A stretch of 64,000 nucleotides of DNA, from NCBI RefSeq assembly GCF_001969855.1, contig NZ_MRBL01000003.1:248001-312000 (forward strand), read 5' to 3'. Shown piece after piece: positions 36,499 to 48,264 of this stretch; position 1 is the stretch's first letter; each line of letters opens with the position of its first letter. Origin of the DNA: Bacillus haynesii. GTDB taxonomy: Bacteria > Bacillota > Bacilli > Bacillales > Bacillaceae. Made by a program: the position numbers and the translations under genes. Under the pieces are notes generated by a model. The model was given only the letters and a program-made list of their open reading frames with translations. It was not told where the DNA came from and searched no databases.

Positions 36499-36690
36499 AT
36501 TTGTTCAAGCCAAGATCAGCTTGACCTTGAATTCACGGCCGAAATGGAAAAAGCGATGCACAAGTCGCATGGAATGGGGTACGAGGAGTACAGCAGAAGC
36601 CATGTGAACCGGCTTGAAGTTGAGAAAAGGCGCGAAAAGCAGTATCAAAAAAGCAAGCAGATCGTATCAGACTTACCCATGATCGGATAA
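36499..36690 (+). CDS. Small hypothetical protein, apparently with an ATT start codon
   Basis: 63 residues if translation starts at ATT 36499, which follows an ideal AAAGGATG at the right distance (7 bases). Product begins (M)CSSQDQLDLEFTAEMEKAM and ends SKQIVSDLPMIG; acidic N-terminus, basic Lys/Arg/Gln-rich helical C-terminus. The only in-frame ATG/GTG/TTG choices come at 36544 or later with no ribosome binding site and would give 48 residues. The ATG inside the Shine-Dalgarno is out of frame and stops after 12 codons. No family recognised. Confidence 0.55.
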   Translation: MCSSQDQLDLEFTAEMEKAMHKSHGMGYEEYSRSHVNRLEVEKRREKQYQKSKQIVSDLPMIG

Positions 36691-36774
36691 ACGCGAGGGG
36701 GGCGGATGTCAATCCGTCCTTCTCCATGTTCCAGCAGCCGCTTGACCATAATTAAAGGAAAAGGTAAAATTTAA

Positions 36775-36794
36775 ATATGAATAAATGATCATAT
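36775..36794. promoter_or_regulatory. Candidate ArsR/SmtB-type (CzrA) operator before czcD
   Basis: ATATGA-ATAAATGA-TCATAT is an imperfect palindrome of the SmtB/CzrA class immediately upstream of the czcD ribosome binding site. In B. subtilis czcD is repressed by CzrA and induced by zinc, cadmium or cobalt. The repressor gene itself is not in the window. Confidence 0.5.
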
Positions 36795-36811
36795 ATTGAG
36801 GAGGCTTTATA

Positions 36812-37747
36812 ATGGCTCATTTTCACGGTCATACAGGCCATAGCCACCATGGCAACCGATCAGCAAATCAAAAAGCGCTGTTCATCAGCTTCGGTTTAAT
36901 TTTTACTTTTATGATGATTGAAGTGATAGGGGGAATATTCACGAACAGCCTTGCTTTGCTGTCAGATGCGGGACATATGCTCAGCGACGCTGCAGCGCTT
37001 GGTTTCAGCTTCTTGGCATTTAAAATGGGGGAAAAGGCCGCAAGCGCGAGCAAAACATTCGGCTACAGGCGCTTTGAAATTTTGGCTGCGTTTATCAATG
37101 GGATCACCCTGCTTTTGATTTCACTTTATATTTTTTGGGAAGCATACAATCGCTTTTTCAGCCCGCCGGAAGTCGCGGGAAGGGGTATGCTTGCAATTGC
37201 GACGGTTGGTCTGTTCGTCAACATTGCTGCGGCCTGGATAATAATGAAAGGCGACACAAGCGAGAATTTAAATATGCGGAGCGCTTTTTTGCACGTCATC
37301 GGCGATATGGTGGGCTCTTTCGGAGCGATCATCGCAGGCCTCCTTATGCTTTTCTTCAATTGGAACATCGCCGATCCAATCGCGAGCGTCGCCGTCGCGG
37401 TTTTGGTTCTTGTCAGCGGCTGGCGGGTGACGAAAGAATCGGTGCATATATTAATGGAAGGAAAACCGAAAGACATTGATGCGGAAGCGCTTAAAAACGG
37501 CCTGCTTTCCATTCCGTCAGTCAGGGAGGTTCACGACCTCCACATTTGGTCGATCTCATCTGCTATGCCGTCATTAAGCTGCCATATCGTGGCGGATGAA
37601 AACAGTGACAGGGATAGAATTTTAAAACGAGTATCAAAATATCTAAGGAAAGAATGCAACGTGGAGCATGTGACGGTTCAAATAGAAGGGGAGCGCTGTT
37701 CCCCTCATGAATCGTGCAGCCTGGGAGCAAACCATCCCCGCTCTTAA
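36812..37747 (+). CDS. czcD: CzcD, cation diffusion facilitator (zinc/cadmium/cobalt efflux)
   Basis: 311 residues. His-rich N-terminus (HFHGHTGHSHHG) and six transmembrane helices with the metal-site pairs SDAGHMLSDAAAL (helix 2) and HVIGDMVGSFGA (helix 5). The C-terminal cytoplasmic metal-binding domain contains VREVHDLHIWSISS. Exchanges divalent cations for protons or potassium. ATG after GAGGAGG. A metal-repressor-like palindrome precedes it. Confidence 0.93.
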   Translation: MAHFHGHTGHSHHGNRSANQKALFISFGLIFTFMMIEVIGGIFTNSLALLSDAGHMLSDAAALGFSFLAFKMGEKAASASKTFGYRRFEILAAFINGITLLLISLYIFWEAYNRFFSPPEVAGRGMLAIATVGLFVNIAAAWIIMKGDTSENLNMRSAFLHVIGDMVGSFGAIIAGLLMLFFNWNIADPIASVAVAVLVLVSGWRVTKESVHILMEGKPKDIDAEALKNGLLSIPSVREVHDLHIWSISSAMPSLSCHIVADENSDRDRILKRVSKYLRKECNVEHVTVQIEGERCSPHESCSLGANHPRS

Positions 37748-37890
37748 TGACGGATATACCGCTGGTTTTCGATAGCTTGGAAATAAATTCCGCCTTTCTG
37801 TCCCGGGAAGTTTTCTAGCCCCAATCTCTTTAAGAACAAAACGTTTTTTGTTAAACTTGAGAACATGTACACGAAAAGATAGGAAGACTA

Positions 37891-37920
37891 TTGTTGTATT
37901 CAATTTTCATTTGTTATAAA
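37891..37920 (+). promoter_or_regulatory. Promoter of the suf operon
   Basis: TTGTTG, 18-bp spacer, TATAAA, giving a start near 37927. A TGAGAATGATGATTA stretch at 37939-37953 matches the Fur consensus at only 12 of 15 positions and is noted as a weak possibility. Confidence 0.45.
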
Positions 37921-37974
37921 ATTAGAATGAGAATAAATTGAGAATGATGATTATATATATTGGAGGTATATTTC

Positions 37975-38760
37975 ATGGCTGCTTCGACATTAACAATCAA
38001 AGATCTTCACGTTGAGATTGAAGGAAAAGAGATTTTAAAAGGTGTAAACCTTGAAATAAAAGGCGGGGAATTCCACGCTGTAATGGGACCGAACGGAACG
38101 GGTAAATCAACTTTATCCGCGGCGATTATGGGACATCCTAAATACGAAGTGACGAAAGGAAGCATCACGCTTGACGGCAAGGACGTTCTGGAAATGGAAG
38201 TGGACGAGCGCGCTCAGGCCGGCCTGTTTTTGGCTATGCAGTATCCGAGTGAAATCAGCGGTGTTACAAATGCCGATTTTCTCCGTTCAGCGATCAACGC
38301 GCGCAGAGAAGAAGGCGACGAGATTTCTTTAATGAAATTCATCCGCAAAATGGACGAAAACATGGAATTTCTTGAAATGGACCCTGATATGGCGCAGCGC
38401 TATCTGAACGAAGGTTTTTCAGGCGGTGAGAAAAAACGCAACGAAATCCTTCAGCTGATGATGATCGAACCGAAAATCGCGATTCTTGACGAAATCGATT
38501 CAGGTTTGGATATCGACGCCCTTAAAGTCGTTTCAAAAGGAATCAACAAAATGCGCGGCGAGAACTTCGGCTGCCTGATCATCACGCACTATCAGCGCCT
38601 CTTGAACTACATTACGCCTGACCATGTGCATGTCATGATGCAGGGCCGCGTTGTGAAATCCGGCGGACCTGAACTTGCACAGCGCCTTGAGGCTGAAGGA
38701 TATGACTGGATTAAGCATGAGCTTGGAATCGAAGACGAAACTGTCGGTCAAGAAGCGTAA
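37975..38760 (+). CDS. sufC: SufC, ATPase of the SUF iron-sulfur assembly scaffold
   Basis: 261 residues from the ATG at 37975 after GGAGGTAT. ABC-type ATPase: Walker A GPNGTGKST, signature FSGGEKKRNEILQ, Walker B IAILDEIDSGLD, and the H-loop IITHYQR. Despite the ABC fold it is soluble and powers the SufBCD scaffold. First gene of sufCDSUB, the essential Fe-S biogenesis operon of Bacillus. Confidence 0.97.
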   Translation: MAASTLTIKDLHVEIEGKEILKGVNLEIKGGEFHAVMGPNGTGKSTLSAAIMGHPKYEVTKGSITLDGKDVLEMEVDERAQAGLFLAMQYPSEISGVTNADFLRSAINARREEGDEISLMKFIRKMDENMEFLEMDPDMAQRYLNEGFSGGEKKRNEILQLMMIEPKIAILDEIDSGLDIDALKVVSKGINKMRGENFGCLIITHYQRLLNYITPDHVHVMMQGRVVKSGGPELAQRLEAEGYDWIKHELGIEDETVGQEA

Positions 38761-38777
38761 GCGTTAGGGGGATAAAC

Positions 38778-41747
<2,970 letters not shown>

Positions 41748-41765
41748 AGATTGGAGTGAAAATGG

Positions 41766-43163
41766 ATGGCTAAGAAAATGCCGGATATCGGCGAATATAA
41801 ATACGGTTTTGCCGACAAAGACGTTTCCATTTTCCGTTCAGAGCGGGGATTGACAAAAGAAATCGTTGAAGAAATTTCACGCATGAAAGAAGAGCCACAG
41901 TGGATGCTCGACTTTCGCCTGAAATCTCTTGAACACTTCTACAATATGCCAATGCCGCAATGGGGCGGAGATTTAAACTCATTAAACTTTGATGAAATCA
42001 CGTACTATGTAAAACCTTCTGAGCGTTCAGAAAGATCATGGGACGAAGTTCCTGAGGAAATCAAACAGACATTTGACAAACTCGGAATCCCTGAAGCTGA
42101 GCAAAAATATTTGGCCGGTGTATCCGCGCAGTATGAGTCAGAAGTCGTTTACCATAACATGAAAGAAGACCTTGAGTCGCAAGGGATCGTCTTCAAAGAC
42201 ACAGACAGCGCCCTTAAAGAAAATGAAGACATTTTCCGCGAGCATTGGGCAAAAGTCATCCCGCCGACTGACAACAAGTTTGCGGCCTTGAACTCAGCGG
42301 TATGGTCAGGCGGATCATTCATCTATGTGCCAAAAGGCGTAAAAGTGGATACTCCGCTGCAAGCATACTTCCGCATCAACTCAGAAAACATGGGACAGTT
42401 CGAACGGACGCTGATCATCGTAGACGAAGGCGCTCACGTTCACTATGTAGAGGGATGTACGGCACCTGTTTATACAACGAACTCCCTTCACAGCGCGGTT
42501 GTTGAGATCATCGTTAAAAAAGGCGGATACTGCCGTTATACAACGATTCAAAACTGGGCGAATAACGTCTTTAACCTTGTGACAAAGCGTGCGGTTTGTG
42601 AAGAAAACGCGACGATGGAATGGATCGACGGAAACATCGGCTCCAAGCTGACAATGAAATATCCTGCCGTTATCCTGAAAGGCGAAGGCGCGCGCGGCAT
42701 GACGCTCTCTATCGCCCTTGCAGGAAAAGGACAGCATCAGGATGCCGGTGCGAAAATGATTCACCTTGCACCGAATACGTCATCCACAATCGTTTCAAAA
42801 TCGATCTCAAAACAAGGCGGAAAAGTCACATACCGCGGAATCGTCCACTTCGGACGCAAAGCCGAAGGCGCCCGCTCAAACATCGAGTGCGATACGCTGA
42901 TCATGGACAACAAATCAACTTCTGATACAATCCCATACAATGAAATTTTGAACGACAACATTTCATTGGAGCACGAAGCGAAAGTATCAAAAGTATCTGA
43001 AGAGCAGCTATTCTACTTGATGAGCCGCGGTATTTCTGAAGAAGAAGCAACAGAAATGATCGTCATGGGCTTCATCGAGCCGTTCACAAAAGAACTGCCG
43101 ATGGAATACGCGGTTGAGATGAACCGTTTGATCAAGTTCGAAATGGAAGGGTCTATTGGTTAA
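41766..43163 (+). CDS. sufB: SufB, Fe-S cluster scaffold subunit
   Basis: 465 residues. Highly conserved Suf[34 protein letters not shown]-type block [21 protein letters not shown] (quoted in part) and [12 protein letters not shown] with a conserved Cys, ending [20 protein letters not shown] (partial). Assembles the nascent cluster with SufC and SufD. Last gene of the operon; two hairpins lie downstream. Confidence 0.97.
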   Translation: MAKKMPDIGEYKYGFADKDVSIFRSERGLTKEIVEEISRMKEEPQWMLDFRLKSLEHFYNMPMPQWGGDLNSLNFDEITYYVKPSERSERSWDEVPEEIKQTFDKLGIPEAEQKYLAGVSAQYESEVVYHNMKEDLESQGIVFKDTDSALKENEDIFREHWAKVIPPTDNKFAALNSAVWSGGSFIYVPKGVKVDTPLQAYFRINSENMGQFERTLIIVDEGAHVHYVEGCTAPVYTTNSLHSAVVEIIVKKGGYCRYTTIQNWANNVFNLVTKRAVCEENATMEWIDGNIGSKLTMKYPAVILKGEGARGMTLSIALAGKGQHQDAGAKMIHLAPNTSSTIVSKSISKQGGKVTYRGIVHFGRKAEGARSNIECDTLIMDNKSTSDTIPYNEILNDNISLEHEAKVSKVSEEQLFYLMSRGISEEEATEMIVMGFIEPFTKELPMEYAVEMNRLIKFEMEGSIG

Positions 43164-43176
43164 TTATTGAAAAAAA

Positions 43177-43208
43177 GGGTGTAATCAGATTTCGATTTGA
43201 TTGCACCC
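43177..43208 (+). terminator. Hairpin after sufB
   Basis: GGGTGTAATCA-gatttcgat-TGATTGCACCC stem (one G-U pair) 13 bp after the sufB stop but without a following T-run, so termination would be weak or this is a 3'-end stabilising stem. Confidence 0.5.
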
Positions 43209-43229
43209 GAATAAACTTTATGTTTGTGT

Positions 43230-43293
43230 ACCGCAGTTATAATCTATGCCTATCGATTTTCTAAAAGGCGTAGAAAATGTATCTGCGGTTTTT
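43230..43293 (+). terminator. Two-tier hairpin with T-run downstream of suf
   Basis: Outer stem ACCGCAG / CTGCGGT followed by TTTTTCTT; inner stem CTATGCC / GGCGTAG. It may be the real terminator of the suf operon. From 43294 to 43642 I see only AT-rich, frame-less sequence and the promoter region of the rap gene. Confidence 0.5.
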
Positions 43294-43642
43294 TCTTGAA
43301 TAGATTAAATGATAATTCATACGGTCAGAGGACTTTAGCTTTTTATTTCATAAAAGAGGTTTGAATTTTCCCTCCTAACGATTAGTTATGCCAAATTACA
43401 TATCAACAGGAAAATATAATCCTTCATCTGTTCTGCCTTCCTTCCTATACTTCTAAAATTCACCCGAACACGGAAAACGAATCATATTGATTAGGTCAAA
43501 AAACCCCTAACTTTTAAAGATTTCTTAGAATGTTGTTGTGAAAAATTATTCTTTTATGTAAAATGATGACTATGAATAAAAAGGAAATTGCTATTTTGGG
43601 TTTTTAGAAAAATTATAATCTTGCAAGAAAGGAAGAGGATAT

Positions 43643-44764
43643 GTGAGCGTGATACCATATGATTTGGTTGCGACGAAAATGAATTTTTGGTATACAGCCT
43701 TAAAAAACAATTGGACAGGCAAGGCTGAGGATACTAAGAAAGAAGTTGAACGAGAATTAGAACAAATGGAACAAAATCAGGATGTGATTGTCTATTACAA
43801 CTTACTGCTCTTCCGGCATAATCTTCAACTTGATTATATGTATTCTAAACCCGGTGTAAATTTAAATAGTCGTTTTGATGAGTTCAAAAAGATTCGCGAT
43901 CAGAACAATCTGGAAGGAATGTTGGATTATTATTATCATTTTTTCGCTGGAATGTATCATTTCAGACAAAAAGAATTAATCCTTGCGCTGAATTTTTATA
44001 GGGATGCCGAGAAAAAACTCGATTCTTTTGATTGTGATGAACTGGAAAAGGCTGAATTTTATTTCAAGGCATCTGAAGTGTATTACCATATGAAACAAAC
44101 CATCTTTTCGATGAATTATGCAAGTCGTGCGTATAACTTATTCAAAAAGTATGATACTTACGGTGAGCGTCGAGTACAAAGTCAGTTTATTATTGCAGGT
44201 AACTGGTTAGATCTAATGTATCCCGAAAAAGCTCTACATAATTTAAATAAAGCACTTGAAGAGTCGCAGAAACAAAGAATCCTACACCTTATAGGTTCAT
44301 CACATTTAAACATTGGAATATGTTATAACCAACTGGAAGAACTCGATAAGGCAACCGAACATTTTCAAAAGGCCCTGAATTTATATAAAGAGGAGAATCT
44401 CAGTTTTTTGCCAAAAACATTATTCAACCTCGCACATGTCAGGGCAAAGCAAGGAAAGTTGTCAATAACTGATGACCTATACTATGAAGGCAAAGAGTTG
44501 GCTGAAAAGAACAAGAATTTAGATATGCTTGCAAAGTTTGATTTAATAAAAGGGCTTTATCTTTCATTTGATCTGGATATGGTTCGCGAATCGTTCAAGT
44601 TTTTCGAAAGTAAAGGCAAGTATGCAGACATGGAGGAATACGGTCTTATAGCAGCAGAACTATTAGAGAAAAAAGAAAAAATTCGAGATGCAGTGGAATT
44701 CTACCGGATAACAGTTAATGCGAGAAGACAAATTCAAAGGAGTGCTTTTCTACATGTAAACTAA
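43643..44764 (+). CDS. Rap-family aspartate phosphatase / regulator
   Basis: 373 residues, GTG start after GGAAGAGGAT. All-helical with tetratricopeptide repeats: an N-terminal three-helix bundle (about 1-70), then TPRs, e.g. GSSHLNIGICYNQLEELDKA and HFQKALNLYKEENLSFLPKT. Rap proteins dephosphorylate Spo0F or sequester ComA and are inhibited by a Phr pentapeptide encoded just downstream. Base composition is clearly more AT-rich than the suf genes, suggesting transfer. No intact phr is found: a good ribosome binding site leads to ATG-TAA (see 44754). Target unknown. Confidence 0.9.
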   Translation: MSVIPYDLVATKMNFWYTALKNNWTGKAEDTKKEVERELEQMEQNQDVIVYYNLLLFRHNLQLDYMYSKPGVNLNSRFDEFKKIRDQNNLEGMLDYYYHFFAGMYHFRQKELILALNFYRDAEKKLDSFDCDELEKAEFYFKASEVYYHMKQTIFSMNYASRAYNLFKKYDTYGERRVQSQFIIAGNWLDLMYPEKALHNLNKALEESQKQRILHLIGSSHLNIGICYNQLEELDKATEHFQKALNLYKEENLSFLPKTLFNLAHVRAKQGKLSITDDLYYEGKELAEKNKNLDMLAKFDLIKGLYLSFDLDMVRESFKFFESKGKYADMEEYGLIAAELLEKKEKIRDAVEFYRITVNARRQIQRSAFLHVN

Positions 44765-44830
44765 ATCGTTCTAGGGGTAGTTAAAGCAGCAGGATTTCTT
44801 ACTATAAAAAAGAAATTCCCCCAGCATTAT
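44754..44830 (+). pseudogene. Possible dead phr gene behind the rap gene
   Basis: AAAGGAGTG inside the rap 3' end is followed at ideal distance by ATG (44754), the position where phr genes start, but the next codon is TAA. The following DNA, with small frame changes, would encode a Lys-rich then hydrophobic start resembling a Phr signal (frame VVKAAGFLTIKKK at about 44777-44815). No open frame of 35-60 codons with a signal peptide exists there. This is an inference from position and codon pattern only. Confidence 0.35.
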
Positions 44831-44894
44831 TAAAACCTCAAATTTTGAATACTTGAGTATTATTTTAAGTAATCGCAGAAAGAAAGGACGGTCT

Positions 44895-45086
44895 ATGGCA
44901 AACTATTTAAAATCCAGAATTGTATCTTATCTGTTTATTCTTTTGGGAGTAGGGGCCGGATTTGCAATTTGCGAGGTATCAATGAAAAATCCGGATTACT
45001 CCTCAGTTTGGGAGGTCTTTATCATAGGCTTTACGTTTGGGGAATGCTTCATGATTAGAAAATGGTTAAGGCGGGAGACGGCATGA
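44895..45086 (+). CDS. Small two-helix membrane protein
   Basis: 63 residues, ATG after GAAAGGACGG. Two hydrophobic segments (about residues 8-27 and 36-52) with positively charged ends (KSR at the start, RKWLRRE at the end). Too membranous and without an exported tail to be the Phr peptide of the neighbouring Rap. No family recognised. AT-rich like its neighbours. Confidence 0.62.
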   Translation: MANYLKSRIVSYLFILLGVGAGFAICEVSMKNPDYSSVWEVFIIGFTFGECFMIRKWLRRETA

Positions 45087-45104
45087 CAAAGAAGTGGTTT
45101 TGTA

Positions 45105-45518
45105 TCAATGATCGGCCCGCCTAGATTTCCCGTCCCATTGAGCTGTATAAAGAATTTCAACTGTTATTCGATCGACGAACATTTCTACAAGGTTGCCTGC
45201 GAGGAAATGATAGTCATAAAAATATCCATCTTCATCAACAATTTTTATTCCTGCGTCTATATGATCTTCATGCAGGATTCCTCTTATTAAATAGTTGTAA
45301 CGATCTCCAAGCCGCTGCAGCCCTTTAGTTTGTGTATCCGCTTTACACAGGTCGAGTTTATCTAAAATGGTAAAGCTGATCATGACGGGATACTCTTTCC
45401 CCTCTTCTATAAAGTAGGGACAGACAGTCGAAAAGCCGGTAAATTCATAACCTTGTATTTCAAGAGTAACTTCTTCTTCTATATGCGGGTTTAATTTTTT
45501 CACCTTCGCTTGATACAT
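45105..45518 (-). CDS. Hypothetical cytosolic protein
   Basis: 137 residues from the ATG at 45518, spaced six bases from AAAGGAGATG; the ATG nine bases earlier is part of that site. Begins MYQAKVKKLNPHIEEEVTLE; acidic overall, strand-rich (YEFTGFSTVCPYFIEEGKEY; VDEDGYFYDYHFLAGNLVEMF, partial). No signal, no helix in the membrane. Size and acidity resemble small immunity-type proteins found in accessory islands, but I cannot link it to any family. Convergent with the small membrane protein gene. Confidence 0.65.
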   Translation of the reverse strand: MYQAKVKKLNPHIEEEVTLEIQGYEFTGFSTVCPYFIEEGKEYPVMISFTILDKLDLCKADTQTKGLQRLGDRYNYLIRGILHEDHIDAGIKIVDEDGYFYDYHFLAGNLVEMFVDRITVEILYTAQWDGKSRRADH

Positions 45519-45670
45519 GTAAATCATCTCCTTTCACCCACTTATACAGTATTTGTCCATTAAAAGAAGAACAGGATCTTCTTGGCAAATATCTTTATTC
45601 GATCATATTGTCATGTATAATGGAGAGTATAGCATGTGACATTCATACTGTATAAGAAAGGATATGACCA

Positions 45671-46054
45671 GTGAAAATGTTGAAAAAGGCTGTGTTAATA
45701 GCCGCTGTTTTCTTGCTGGCCGCATTTGCCGGGAGTACTGAAGCCTTTGCTATGCCTTCCAAAGGCGCGGTGAAATTCAGGACGGATGCCAATACATATA
45801 TGAAATCCGCCACTTCGATCGTTGTCACGGGAAAAAGTCCTGTTACGGGAACGATGATTGCCGTCCGGCTGATCAATAAAAAAGGAACTGTCCTGATCTA
45901 TCGAGATGTTCATTTAACACGCGGAAAGCCTCATTTTCGGGTGAGCTTCCCGACGAAAAAGCTGAAACCAGGCAAGTATGACGTCTGGGTGGATGCCGTC
46001 AAAGGAAAGAAGTGGCACGGGGAATTGAAGCGCTACATTGTCATCAAACATTGA
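45671..46054 (+). CDS. Small secreted protein
   Basis: 127 residues, GTG start after AAAGGATATG. Signal peptide of about 27 residues (MKMLKKAVLIAAVFLLAAFA, then GSTEAFA cut site). The mature ~11 kDa part is basic and strand-rich (TSIVVTGKSPVTGTMIAVRL; KLKPGKYDVWVDAVKG), suggesting one Ig-like or beta-sandwich domain exposed to the cell exterior. No cysteines, no wall anchor. Function unknown. Confidence 0.75.
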   Translation: MKMLKKAVLIAAVFLLAAFAGSTEAFAMPSKGAVKFRTDANTYMKSATSIVVTGKSPVTGTMIAVRLINKKGTVLIYRDVHLTRGKPHFRVSFPTKKLKPGKYDVWVDAVKGKKWHGELKRYIVIKH

Positions 46055-46084
46055 GCTCCTTTATCATGAACGGAGGGCTGTGTA

Positions 46085-46945
46085 ATGACTGTCGTGGGTT
46101 TTTGCGTATTATTATGTTCTGCATTTATCCATGCATCGTGGAACTACCTTTCTAAAAAAGCCGATGGAGGCGTTCCGTTTATCTGGCTGTTCACAGCGAT
46201 TGCAGCCGTTGTCTACACGCCGTTGGCCATAGGTGTTGTCATATATGAAAAGCCTGAGATCGGCATCTGGCAGCTTGTCATCATCATGGCGAGCATCTTT
46301 GCTCACTTGGGCTTTTTTCTTGTTCTTCAAAAAGGGTACAAAAAGGGCGATCTTTCCCTCGTCTATCCGATCGCGAGGGGGACAGGCCCGCTGCTTACCT
46401 GCGTGCTGGCGGTCGCCGTTTTTGGTGAGACATTGACGCTGCCCGCTATTATAGGGATTCTTTTGATTGTGATCAGCATTCTTTTTTTTACAGGGGGAGT
46501 CAAGCGGTTAAAAGAGTCAGGCTCGTTCACCCCGGTTCTTTACGGGCTGGCGATCGGCGGTATTATTGCTGCATATACCCTCCTTGATAAAGCAGCGGTC
46601 AGCCGCTTTCTCGTTCCGCCATTGCTGCTGGATTATTGCAATACGCTCGGCCGTCTGATCATATTGACTCCTTTTGCCGCGAAAAGCTGGAACGAAGTCC
46701 GGTTTGAGTGGAAGCATCATCGGATGGAGGCTGTCGGAGTGGGGGTTTTTAATTCTTTGGCTTATGTTTTGGCGCTGAGTGTCATGGTATTTGCTCCGGT
46801 CAGCTATGTGGCGCCGGTTCGGGAAATCAGCATTTTAATCGGAACGGTGATGGGGGCGGTTCTTTTGTCCGAAGGTTTCGGACGATTGAGGATCATCGCG
46901 GCTGTTTTTATGGTGCTTGGCGTGATATCGGTAGCCGTTGGTTAG
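46085..46945 (+). CDS. EamA/DMT-family transporter
   Basis: 286 residues with about ten transmembrane helices in two halves (internal EamA repeat): SAFIHASWNYLSKKADGG in the first and a second repeat beginning near residue 150. LIYPIARG-like block SLVYPIARGTGPLLT is the conserved helix 4 segment. Such proteins export or exchange metabolites; substrate unknown. ATG after CGGAGGGCTG. 65 bp before yurR on the same strand. Confidence 0.85.
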   Translation: MTVVGFCVLLCSAFIHASWNYLSKKADGGVPFIWLFTAIAAVVYTPLAIGVVIYEKPEIGIWQLVIIMASIFAHLGFFLVLQKGYKKGDLSLVYPIARGTGPLLTCVLAVAVFGETLTLPAIIGILLIVISILFFTGGVKRLKESGSFTPVLYGLAIGGIIAAYTLLDKAAVSRFLVPPLLLDYCNTLGRLIILTPFAAKSWNEVRFEWKHHRMEAVGVGVFNSLAYVLALSVMVFAPVSYVAPVREISILIGTVMGAVLLSEGFGRLRIIAAVFMVLGVISVAVG

Positions 46946-47010
46946 GTTGTGTTCCATCGGTGTGATCCGTTATATTTGTAGAATAAACAGAAATGAAAAA
47001 GGTGTTAGTC

Positions 47011-48132
47011 ATGAAATCTTTTATTGTAGTCGGAGCGGGCATCCTCGGCGCTTCTGCCGCTTATCATCTTGCAAAAAAGGGCGCGGATGTGACATTGATT
47101 GACCGCGGAGAGCGGGGAAGGGCTACAGATGCCGCGGCTGGAATCGTCTGCCCCTGGCTTTCGCAGCGTAGAAACCAGGCGTGGTACAAGCTTGCAAAAG
47201 GCGGTGCGGCGTACTATACCGATTTAATCAAGCAGCTTGAAGCTGACGGAGAATCGGAGACGGGGTATAAACGGACAGGCGCTATCAGCTTGCATACAGA
47301 CGAGCGAAAGCTGGAGAAAATGGAAGAACGGGCGCATCTAAGGCGCAAAGATGCGCCTGAAATCGGCGAGATCACCCGTTTATCCCATGAGGAAACGAAG
47401 CGTTTATTTCCGCCTTTGGCAGAGGGATACGGCTCGGTTCATATCAGCGGAGCCGCGCGCGTAAACGGAAAAATGCTGCGCCGCTCACTTGTGAACGTCG
47501 CACAAAAATACGGAGCTTCTGTTGTAGCAGGAAACGCTTCATTACTCTATGAAGGAAACCGGGTAACAGGGATCTCCACAGCGGAAAAGAAAATATACGC
47601 TGATCAGGTGCTGGTCACAGCGGGAGCTTGGGCGGACGAGCTTTTGAAACCGCTCAGCGTGCGTTTTTCAGTCAGCCATCAAAAAGCGCAGATCGTTCAT
47701 CTTCGTCTTCCTGATGCGGAGACCGGCAGCTGGCCTGTTGTGATGCCTCCGAATGACCAATACATACTGGCATTTGAAGACGGCCGGATCGTTGCCGGCG
47801 CTACTCACGAAAATGAAGCTGAACTGGATGATCTGCGGGTAACGGCCGGCGGCCTTCACGAAATTTTCTCAAAGGCGCTTGCCGTTGCGCCGGGGTTGGA
47901 ATTGAGCGAGCTGCTTGAGACGCGTGTAGGCTTCAGGCCGTTTACACCGGGATTTCTCCCCGTGATCGGCTCATTGCCGAACATTTGCGGGCTGCTCGTT
48001 GCCAACGGTCTCGGCGCTTCAGGGCTTACGTCAGGTCCGTACCTTGGCGCGGAATTGGCAAGGCTCGCTTTGGGAGAAGAGCCTGAGCTTGATATCGCTT
48101 TATATGATCCGGCCGGCGCGCTTGAAAGTTAA
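47011..48132 (+). CDS. yurR: YurR, FAD-dependent oxidoreductase (DAO family)
   Basis: 373 residues from the ATG at 47011 (AAAGGTG upstream; an in-frame ATG 18 bases earlier lacks a site). Dinucleotide-binding motif VVGAGILGASAAYHLAKKGA at the N-terminus, then DAAAGIVCPWLSQRRNQ, and a C-terminal FAD block GFRPFTPGFLPVIG / NGLGASGLTSGPYLG. Resembles D-amino acid/glycine oxidases and YurR of B. subtilis; substrate undefined. Closed by a strong terminator. Confidence 0.87.
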   Translation: MKSFIVVGAGILGASAAYHLAKKGADVTLIDRGERGRATDAAAGIVCPWLSQRRNQAWYKLAKGGAAYYTDLIKQLEADGESETGYKRTGAISLHTDERKLEKMEERAHLRRKDAPEIGEITRLSHEETKRLFPPLAEGYGSVHISGAARVNGKMLRRSLVNVAQKYGASVVAGNASLLYEGNRVTGISTAEKKIYADQVLVTAGAWADELLKPLSVRFSVSHQKAQIVHLRLPDAETGSWPVVMPPNDQYILAFEDGRIVAGATHENEAELDDLRVTAGGLHEIFSKALAVAPGLELSELLETRVGFRPFTPGFLPVIGSLPNICGLLVANGLGASGLTSGPYLGAELARLALGEEPELDIALYDPAGALES

Positions 48133-48146
48133 ATCATCATCATATA

Positions 48147-48184
48147 GAAAAAGTTCACTCAAGCTTCGAGTGAACTTTTTTCTT
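48147..48184 (+). terminator. Terminator after yurR
   Basis: AAAAAGTTCACTC-aagctt-cGAGTGAACTTTTTT, perfect stem plus T-run. Confidence 0.88.
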
Positions 48185-48264
48185 GTTTACAGTTTTAAAA
48201 TAGAACATTTTTCAATATAAATTCATGGAGGAAAATTTTAGAAAAATAACCCGGCTTTATTTGA

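Noticed and set aside
37939..37953. Fur box in the suf leader
   Set aside because: Only 12 of 15 positions match, symmetry is poor, and suf is not a classic Fur target in Bacillus; kept only as a remark in the promoter entry.
44895..45086. Small gene after rap as the Phr peptide precursor
   Set aside because: Two hydrophobic helices and a basic cytosolic-like C-terminus do not fit a secreted Phr precursor, and it starts 130 bp after rap.
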